From assembly GCA_048569615.1 (NCBI GenBank), contig JBLIRK010000045.1, positions 1 to 20,224 of the forward strand: DNA of 20,224 nucleotides. The letters run 5' to 3'. Shown one piece after another: positions 14,225 to 20,224 of this stretch. This DNA is from JAYEPK01 sp048569615 (lineage in GTDB: Archaea > Thermoplasmatota > Penumbrarchaeia > Penumbrarchaeales > Penumbrarchaeaceae). The notes below the pieces were generated by a model. The model saw nothing but the letters and a program-made list of their open reading frames with translations, did no database searches and was not told where the DNA came from. How positions within the stretch are numbered: position 1 is the stretch's first letter; every line of letters starts with the position of its first letter. Made by a program: the position numbers and the translations under genes.

Positions 14225-17200
14225 TCACTGCTGGCCGTCATACAGAGGATTCTGTCCCTGCTGATACTGCTCCTGATAGAGGGGATTCTCCTCCTGCTGG
14301 GGCTCCTGCTGTGTCTGATCGGGCTGAGGATAGGTCTCACCACCAATTGGCTCAGGAGCGGGGGGCTCCTGCATGTCCATCTGCTGCTGCTCCGGAGCGG
14401 GAGGCAGGGCCGCAGACTGATCGTAGGATTGCTCCGGCGGCGGCAGTGTCGGTATTGACGCATCGACCATCGGTATCTGCGGTGGCATTATGGGTATATC
14501 AAGCTGGGGAGTTGCCAGCATGGCTTCCTCCTCTGCTTCCTCGGTCTTCTCCTTCTGCTCCGTGCGGTGTATCCTGAGGTATCCTATCACGATCACCACA
14601 GCCCCTATCACAATTGCAGCCACGAGTATTACCATGAAGACCCACAATCCAAAGGGAGCGCTCTCCTTAGGTTGTGTTCCTATTTCCATTGGCTCGATCG
14701 GAGGTTTTGAAGCGGGATTCCAGGGATCCGTTCCTGCAAGGAATTCATCGAAATTGACGAAGCCGTCACGGTCCGCATCCTCCAATTTGTCAGAGGGATC
14801 GAAGGGGTCCAGCAGGTGGTCGTACTCGTAGCCATCGCTCATCCCGTCGCCATCGGTATCGATGTCGTACCGAGGTATCCACCTGTAGATCTCTATCCTG
14901 ACCTTGGCAACGGACCTTGTGTCCTCTCCGGTGTAGGGATCGAGCCTGTGGACCGAGTCACCTACATAGAGTGTGATGTTGTAGAAACCGGTTGTCTCGA
15001 ACCTGATGTTCTCGAGGACCTCATCGTAGCCGAGGGATTTGTTGAGCTCGACAACATACCACTCGAACTTCAGGTTTCCCTCATCCACATCAAAGTCGTG
15101 GGAATCGGAGGCATCGAAGGTTATCAGGTCCCTGATCTCGAACCTCTGGAGCGGCGTCGGCGATGTGATTATCGCCACTGGTTGGGTGTTGACATTGACC
15201 TGGTACATGGGGGACAGGGTCATGAAGTCGTTGAAATAATTCCTGTAATTTCCGTTTCCAGCCTCGTCCTTCACCATGAACTGTATGAAGTTCTGATCGC
15301 CCTCTTCGAAGCCGTCGTATTCGAAATGAACCCATATCAACCTGTTCCCGTCGATCCTGTTGTAGTCCCTTGGCTGGAGCTTGTCCCAACCGTTCTGCTG
15401 TGGGACTCCGGTGACCCAGTTGTATTCGTCATTCTCTGCGTCGTATGAGTCTGCGATCCTGTAATAGATCTGGGTCGTCCTCACACCGGAGGTCTCATCG
15501 ACCAGGTAGACGGAAACCTCCCTGTCCATTACCACGTCGAGATCATGCCAGACGTTCACTGTTGGGAAAAAGTCCACGAAGTCCACGGGGGTGACATCGA
15601 CCTTGAGATTGAATTCCTCGGAATAGGCATATCCGTTGCCTGCGTAGTCCTTTGCCCTGTATCTGATGAAGTTCTCGGTCCCCTCCACGAACCTTGGTGT
15701 CAATCTCACCGGAACCGAATCCTCGGGATTTAAAGTCTCATCATCGTAGAGGTCCGCTGAGATCCATTCCTCGAAGTTCTCCTGGCCGCTCGTTGAGATC
15801 GAATACTCGATCGTAGAGGGCCTGACCCCGGATACACCGTCGGAGACCGTTAGATTGTCCTTGGCGAATATCGTCAGCTCCGGGGTAAGGGTCCTGAACC
15901 AGTCAAGGTCGGGTGAGAAGTCAACGAAGAAGGGAAGTTTCTTGTCTATCTTTATCGAGGCTTCCTGGAAGTCCCCGGAATGTCCAACGCCGTCCTCGGC
16001 CCAGACATAGATCCTGAACACTCCCTCCGTTGTGTTCTCCCAGACGAACTGGGTGGTCTTGGCTTCCTGAAGCGGAATATTCGGATTGAAGGGATCGTAT
16101 GAAGTCCAAACCTTGTAACCCTTCACACCCGAACCGCTGTCGGATACCGAGGACCAGCTGACATAGATTATATTATCGTTGTCCACGTCCCTCTGTGAGT
16201 CCTTGAAGGAATCCGCCCTGAGCACCACTGAAGCGGGTGCGATGGGCTTGGAATCATCCACCCTGAAGGCTATGGGAGACAGCTCACCGATGAGCTTCTC
16301 GGGAGGGAAGGGCGTGCCGAACCCGGTCCTGAGGGCGGGGAAGAACTGCTTTCTGACCGCCAGTCCGGGCATCACGAACCAGATGGACATGTTCCTTCCG
16401 GAGGAGTTCATGTCGTAATGGGTGATCAGCTCGTCATCTGTCACCTGGAAGAAGAATGCGCTGCTTGGGGGGAAGAACTCCATGGTTGTGTTGTAGGTAA
16501 GCTTCACTCCTGTGAAGGTGATGTTCTCCTTCTCCATGGTGAAATCCTCACCCTTCAAAACCCTTCCCTTCTCATTGAGTACGGTGAGCTCCCCGTGGAG
16601 CTTCACAACGCTGTCCAAGTAGAATGCATCCTCCTTTTGGAAGAGACTCGGAGGTGCATTCTGGCCTCTGGCCCAGATGGTTATCGACGAGTTTCCGTTG
16701 AATGGAACGGCGAATTTGAAGTTGACGAAGAAAACAGCCTTCAGACCGGAATTGTTCAAAAGGAGGTCCGTGCGTGAATAGGACAGGTCCTTATCGAAAT
16801 AGAGGGAAGCATTCGAATTACCGCCTCCCATCTCCCATTCCCATCCGCCTCCTCCCACTTTGAGGATCACATAGATGTTCTGGGACGGATCACCGAAATA
16901 GACCCTGACCAGAGAGAGGTCGGAAAAGCCGCCGGTGCTGAAAACATCGAAGGAGAACTCGTAGAACCTGTGCTCGGCATAGGCGGTATGGTCGTAGGGA
17001 CCGTCGCCGTCCTCAAGCTTGAAGTTGGCTATGCCGACCTCCTCGGTGGAGTATTCTATGGCCAGCTGGTTTTCGAGGTTTGCCTGGTTGTATTGGCTGT
17101 AGGAAACGTAGTTGCCTCCGTCATCGTCAGCGATCCCGACCGAGTGATAGTTGCCGTTGTTGTAGGAGGAGCTGTAGGTGGACATGACGTCGTTGTACTG

Positions 17201-17773
17201 CATCTTAATAAGGCCGGTCTCGGACAGAATAACCTGGTAGGTCAGATCGTAATAGTTGTTGTTCCATTCGATGCAGACCCAATCGTTGCCGTTGGAATCC
17301 GTCCCTGTCACGTAATGGACACCGCCGTAATTGAACTCGTCCGTCCAGGGATAGCCGAAACAGACGCGGATCTCCTTGTAAGGCAGGGAGGAATCCGGTA
17401 TGCTGCTGGAATAACCGCTTGGAGCGCTGCTGCTGTAATAATCGAACCAAACGATCCCCCTTGCGCATGTGTAAACCGTGGTATAATCCGTTCCGTAGAA
17501 GTTGAACGTGAAGTCCAGGGAGATCGCCTCCACGTCATAATAACCGGAGAGCGGGAGCTCCGTGCCGGTGCTTACCGCATTTATCCAGTTGTAATCCACC
17601 TTCGGATTCGGGTCTTTGTTGTCCACGTAGTAGTATCCGTAACCATCCTTTTCGCTTGATTTGGCCGCCTGGGTCTCCTGGACGGTGCCCGTAAATACTA
17701 TTCCGGAAAGTACCAGCGCTGCCAGTATCAATACTGCGATCAAGGCCTTGCTTATTGCCCCACTTCTATCCAT
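14225..17773 (-). CDS. giant modular surface protein with Pro/Gln-rich cytoplasmic tail (two NPLY motifs)
   Basis: This 1182-residue secreted protein has a signal peptide (hydrophobic core about 8-30). Residues about 45-245 form a nidogen/lectin-like beta sandwich (F-N-F-Y-G-T-x-Y then Y-Q-V-I-L-S-E-T-G-x-I-K-M-Q-Y). Further beta domains include FN3- and Ig-like modules at about 505-855, a PKD domain near 865-965 (F-D-A-S-D-S-H-D), and calcium-type repeats near 970-1020 (D-T-D-G-D-G and D-A-D-R-D-G). A transmembrane helix at about 1041-1065 leaves a 116-residue tail of Glu, then Pro and Gln, ending in N-P-L-Y at 1163-1166 and 1175-1178. ATG 17773 is chosen because GGGGTG stands five bases upstream; GTG 17779 is the alternative. 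It is a paralog of the next gene upstream and is followed by a terminator. Confidence 0.85.
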   Translation of the reverse strand: MDRSGAISKALIAVLILAALVLSGIVFTGTVQETQAAKSSEKDGYGYYYVDNKDPNPKVDYNWINAVSTGTELPLSGYYDVEAISLDFTFNFYGTDYTTVYTCARGIVWFDYYSSSAPSGYSSSIPDSSLPYKEIRVCFGYPWTDEFNYGGVHYVTGTDSNGNDWVCIEWNNNYYDLTYQVILSETGLIKMQYNDVMSTYSSSYNNGNYHSVGIADDDGGNYVSYSQYNQANLENQLAIEYSTEEVGIANFKLEDGDGPYDHTAYAEHRFYEFSFDVFSTGGFSDLSLVRVYFGDPSQNIYVILKVGGGGWEWEMGGGNSNASLYFDKDLSYSRTDLLLNNSGLKAVFFVNFKFAVPFNGNSSITIWARGQNAPPSLFQKEDAFYLDSVVKLHGELTVLNEKGRVLKGEDFTMEKENITFTGVKLTYNTTMEFFPPSSAFFFQVTDDELITHYDMNSSGRNMSIWFVMPGLAVRKQFFPALRTGFGTPFPPEKLIGELSPIAFRVDDSKPIAPASVVLRADSFKDSQRDVDNDNIIYVSWSSVSDSGSGVKGYKVWTSYDPFNPNIPLQEAKTTQFVWENTTEGVFRIYVWAEDGVGHSGDFQEASIKIDKKLPFFVDFSPDLDWFRTLTPELTIFAKDNLTVSDGVSGVRPSTIEYSISTSGQENFEEWISADLYDDETLNPEDSVPVRLTPRFVEGTENFIRYRAKDYAGNGYAYSEEFNLKVDVTPVDFVDFFPTVNVWHDLDVVMDREVSVYLVDETSGVRTTQIYYRIADSYDAENDEYNWVTGVPQQNGWDKLQPRDYNRIDGNRLIWVHFEYDGFEEGDQNFIQFMVKDEAGNGNYRNYFNDFMTLSPMYQVNVNTQPVAIITSPTPLQRFEIRDLITFDASDSHDFDVDEGNLKFEWYVVELNKSLGYDEVLENIRFETTGFYNITLYVGDSVHRLDPYTGEDTRSVAKVRIEIYRWIPRYDIDTDGDGMSDGYEYDHLLDPFDPSDKLEDADRDGFVNFDEFLAGTDPWNPASKPPIEPMEIGTQPKESAPFGLWVFMVILVAAIVIGAVVIVIGYLRIHRTEQKEKTEEAEEEAMLATPQLDIPIMPPQIPMVDASIPTLPPPEQSYDQSAALPPAPEQQQMDMQEPPAPEPIGGETYPQPDQTQQEPQQEENPLYQEQYQQGQNPLYDGQQ

Positions 17774-17778
17774 TTGCA

Positions 17779-17821
17779 CACCCCTATTCTTGGACTTTAT
17801 CGAATGCCATAAGATATTATT
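17779..17821 (-). promoter_or_regulatory. TATA-like box and Shine-Dalgarno between the two paralogs
   Basis: In the 56-base gap, TAAGATATTATT (17810-17821) is a TATA-like box on the minus strand and GGGGTG (17779-17784) is a ribosome site five bases before ATG 17773. The downstream paralog can therefore be transcribed on its own although no terminator follows the upstream one. Confidence 0.45.
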
Positions 17822-17829
17822 CTTCTTTT

Positions 17830-20224
17830 CTACTGCTGCTGATATTGATCCTGTTGATAGACCTGGTCCATCGGTTGAGCGGCCATCGGCTGGGCTGCCA
17901 TAGGCTGAGGGGCCCGTCCCTCCACCGGAGCCGCATCCATGGGAGCGGCGGGGAGGGCCGAGGACATTTCCTGTGCCGGTGCCAATGCAACGGGTTTGCC
18001 CTCTGATGCGGATTTGAGGGCGGCAAGCCTTTCCAAACCCCCTGCCGATAGCGCCTCGTTCATCAAGGCCTGCTCGATCTCGGGGGCCTTCGCGGCCTCC
18101 TCCTCGACCTTGGCCTTTGTGATGACGTTGTTGACCACCAGGAATATCAATACGAAGACGAGCATGACAACGGCCGCTATTATCAGGCCGATAAGGAAGA
18201 TATCCGTCTCATCCTCCGCTCCCTTCACATCATCCTTGACATAGATGGGGAACTGGTCCTCCCTGGTCGGATCGGTCCCGACCAGGTATTCCTCGAAGTC
18301 GGAATGTCCGTCACCATCGAAATCGTTCTGGGTGGAGACCTGGACCTGGCCTCCCTCGTAGAGCTCCTTGTTCTCCTTCCAGAGCTCATCCTTGGATTTC
18401 TGGCCGTGGGAGGCCGCTGAATACCAGGAGTCTCCGTTGGCGCTGCTCTCCCAGTCCAGATGGTAGTTGTACTCCCAGTAATTGGGCATTCCGTCCCCGT
18501 CCGTGTCGATCTCGTAGAGCCAGATGGGCTCGATGTAATCCTCGACGAATACCTCCACCATGGGTCCAAGGACCTCGTGGAGTCCGTCGCTTGCCGTCAG
18601 CTGGATGGTATGCATGCCGGGAGCAAGGTCCGAGAACTCGAACTTCTCGAAGTCAAGGATGGTCCCCTCGCCGATCACTGTGGTCTCACCGTCGATCGTG
18701 TCCGTCCATGTGTATGTCAGCTGGTCTCCGTCGTAGTCCCAGCTGTCGGATGCGTCGAAGATCACCATGTCCCCTTCCATATACTCGGCTCCGTCCTCGG
18801 GCGATGTGATCACCGGAACGGGTTCCGTGTTGACCCATATGTTGTAGAGCTCCGTGTAGGAGAAGGCATTGTCAAGAATGTCCCTTGCCCTGAACTGGAT
18901 GAAGTTTCCATCTCCCTTTGCAAGCTCGACATCCTCCATGAGTATGTCTATCGACTTCCCTCCGTTCAGGTCCGGGATCTTCTGCCAGGGAGCGGAATTG
19001 ACATCGAGCCTCCCCCTGGTGGTCATCCGGTATTCGACCGTGTCGGGATTGACGCCGCTGAGCTCGTCCATAACCGTGATCCCCAGATCAACCGTCCCTT
19101 CCTCCAGCCATGAGAGCTCCCAATCCTCGGAGCCTCCCACCATCAGCATGCCGAAGTCCACGCCGGATATGTCGATATTGACCTGCTGGGGCTCGGATTC
19201 CACCATGTTGCCGGCCTCGTCCCCGGCCCTGAACTTGACCAGGTTAGCGGAGCCTTCCATCAAGGTCGGCTCGATCGTAACGGTGAACGAGGGTGCGTTC
19301 AGGACCACATCAGCCGAAATCCACTGACCCCAGTTCTCTCCTCCGTCATAGGATACAGTATATTCGACGGTGTTCCCTATAACGGCCCTTCCTCCGATAT
19401 CCGTGATGGTAACGCCCACTTCTGGATCGAGGATGTTGAACCACTGGTCCTCCGCGGGGAAGGGGCTCGTGAACTCGAGGGTCTCCTTGTCAATGTAGAT
19501 GTAGTTGCCGGCCCATTCTCCGGTATGGTCCACCCTGTCCGTGGCCCTGACCTCGACATCTATCCTTCCGCTCTCGGTTGTCTCTATCTTGGCGAATGTG
19601 GTGGGGGTCGTGATTATGCTCCCGTCGTCCCCGTTCACACGGACCTCGTAATAGGCGATTCCGGAGCGGTATTCGCCGGGCGTCCTCCATGTGACGAAGA
19701 GCTCGCCGTCGTTATCCACAACGGTGTTCGGATCGTCGAAATCGTCTGCGTGGACCTGTATGCCCGGAGGCTCCGTCGGCGTGTCGGTGTCCACCTTCAC
19801 GCTGAAGCCCGGAATCTCATTTATCATCTTGCTCGAAGGTATGCCTTCCTGATACAAGGTGTAGTCGACCTGAAGCGGTTTCTCACCAACCTCGATCGGG
19901 ATGCTGAAGTTCCGACCTGATGAGCTGGCATCCTCGGATTTGAAACCAAGGTTCGATTCCGCAACGACCTTGAAAAGATCGTTGGTCGGATATATCGAGT
20001 CTGCGCCATAATCCCTCTTGAAGAACTGGGTCCCGTTGTAGACCAGTTTCAGTCCCGTGAACTCGATCTCGGAGCCGCCGGGAACCCATGAAAGGGTATT
20101 GAGGAGAGATTTATCTCCCCCTTCCTTGGTGATGATATTTACAACTCCGAAAAAAGCGTCCGTCCCATACAGAGCCGAACCCGGGCCGCGGATAATTTCA
20201 ATCCGCTTGATTGTTTCAACTGGA
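17830..20224 (-). CDS. giant modular surface protein with Ala/Pro/Gln-rich tail (5' truncated)
   Basis: The frame stays open to the window edge, so the start lies beyond base 20224 and 797 residues are visible; a TTG at 19857 is inside the gene. From about residue 48 it aligns by eye with the downstream paralog (I-E-F-T-G-L-K-L-V-Y-N against I-T-F-T-G-V-K-L-T-Y-N, then S-S-G-R-N). Modules are an FN3-like domain (about 153-245), Ig-like domains (about 250-465), PKD (about 467-562) and calcium-type repeats (about 572-652, D-T-D-G-D-G and D-F-D-G-D-G). One transmembrane helix (about 675-698) is followed by a tail of about 98 residues with an amphipathic helix and a Q-P-M-A-A repeat, ending Y-Q-Q-D-Q-Y-Q-Q-Q. 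The first about 36 residues resemble a TonB plug motif. It is probably a cell-surface protein with a cytoplasmic low-complexity tail. Confidence 0.85.
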   Translation of the reverse strand, partial: PVETIKRIEIIRGPGSALYGTDAFFGVVNIITKEGGDKSLLNTLSWVPGGSEIEFTGLKLVYNGTQFFKRDYGADSIYPTNDLFKVVAESNLGFKSEDASSSGRNFSIPIEVGEKPLQVDYTLYQEGIPSSKMINEIPGFSVKVDTDTPTEPPGIQVHADDFDDPNTVVDNDGELFVTWRTPGEYRSGIAYYEVRVNGDDGSIITTPTTFAKIETTESGRIDVEVRATDRVDHTGEWAGNYIYIDKETLEFTSPFPAEDQWFNILDPEVGVTITDIGGRAVIGNTVEYTVSYDGGENWGQWISADVVLNAPSFTVTIEPTLMEGSANLVKFRAGDEAGNMVESEPQQVNIDISGVDFGMLMVGGSEDWELSWLEEGTVDLGITVMDELSGVNPDTVEYRMTTRGRLDVNSAPWQKIPDLNGGKSIDILMEDVELAKGDGNFIQFRARDILDNAFSYTELYNIWVNTEPVPVITSPEDGAEYMEGDMVIFDASDSWDYDGDQLTYTWTDTIDGETTVIGEGTILDFEKFEFSDLAPGMHTIQLTASDGLHEVLGPMVEVFVEDYIEPIWLYEIDTDGDGMPNYWEYNYHLDWESSANGDSWYSAASHGQKSKDELWKENKELYEGGQVQVSTQNDFDGDGHSDFEEYLVGTDPTREDQFPIYVKDDVKGAEDETDIFLIGLIIAAVVMLVFVLIFLVVNNVITKAKVEEEAAKAPEIEQALMNEALSAGGLERLAALKSASEGKPVALAPAQEMSSALPAAPMDAAPVEGRAPQPMAAQPMAAQPMDQVYQQDQYQQQ
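17869..17907 (-). repeat. 15-base tandem repeat encoding Q-P-M-A-A
   Basis: About two and a half copies of a 15-base unit with third-position changes encode Q-P-M-A-A-Q-P-M-A-A-Q-P-M in the cytoplasmic tail. The repeat is in frame, so copy-number change would lengthen or shorten the tail without breaking the gene. Confidence 0.6.
20116..20223 (-). other. TonB-receptor-plug-like sequence inside the truncated surface protein
   Basis: The first 36 visible residues read P-V-E-T-I-K-R-I-E-I-I-R-G-P-G-S-A-L-Y-G, then T-D-A-F-F-G-V-V-N-I-I-T-K-E-G-G. TonB-dependent receptor plug domains carry P-x-E-x-I-E-R-I-E-V-x-R-G-P-x-S-A-L-Y-G-x-x-A-x-x-G-V-I-N-I-I-T-K. The match is nearly complete and in the same frame as the archaeal modules that follow. 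Whether this is true homology is discussed in the findings. Confidence 0.5.

Noticed and set aside
18460..19113. 217-codon plus-strand open frame opposite the truncated surface protein (a similar one lies at 16970-17659)
   Set aside because: Both are antisense to recognised PKD/FN3 or beta-sandwich coding sequence, lack promoter or ribosome site, and have no recognisable fold.
1..20224. tRNA, rRNA, CRISPR array, insertion sequence or integration site
   Set aside because: I saw no cloverleaf-like gene, no regularly spaced repeats, no transposase and no flanking direct repeats; all gaps are under 150 bases.

Overview
The window looks like chromosomal DNA of a euryarchaeal-type archaeon, most likely in Thermoplasmatota. 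I infer this from gene content and promoter style, not from a marker gene. The archaeal signs are a bacterio-opsin-activator type HTH regulator, an ArvA/ArvB/ArvC trio (Era-like GTPase, DUF2073 protein, OapC-type zinc ribbon), and A/T-rich TATA-like boxes about 25-30 bases upstream of many starts with little or no leader. Large secreted proteins with one C-terminal membrane anchor fit the same picture. I see no rRNA, tRNA, CRISPR array or insertion sequence. Coding density is high, every intergenic gap is under 150 bases, and several convergent pairs are only 1-9 bases apart.

Left part (1-3382): the 3' end of an unrecognised gene; an FHA-domain protein; a divergent HGSNAT/DUF1624-like membrane acyltransferase; an Hsp20 small heat-shock protein; a coiled-coil protein of unknown role; and a polytopic TMEM198-like membrane protein. 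Middle (3383-11367), all on the minus strand: a 932-residue winged-helix/STAND-NTPase/TPR regulator, a Bat-type HTH regulator just upstream of it, and a 1469-residue surface protein made of a calcium-type beta-propeller, CARDB/Ig-like modules, a membrane anchor and an acidic cytoplasmic tail.

Right part (11450-20224): a coiled-coil helix-hairpin-helix protein on the plus strand converges on arvC. The order arvA-arvB-arvC is read on the minus strand. In Haloferax volcanii the ArvA GTPase has been reported to drive extracellular vesicle formation, so this is probably the vesicle-budding module. arvA has a strong Shine-Dalgarno sequence and a perfect 22-base palindrome between its TATA box and predicted start site. 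Immediately upstream of arvA, behind a strong terminator, lie two tandem paralogous giant surface proteins (one cut by the window edge). Each has FN3/Ig-like modules, a PKD domain, calcium-binding repeats, one transmembrane helix and a Pro/Gln-rich, prion-like cytoplasmic tail. One tail carries two NPLY motifs.

The most interesting ideas are two. First, the surface proteins next to the vesicle GTPase could be cargo or scaffold whose cytoplasmic tails meet the Arv machinery (inference). Second, the visible N-terminal edge of the truncated paralog carries a very good match to the TonB-receptor plug signature, which is out of place in an archaeon without an outer membrane.
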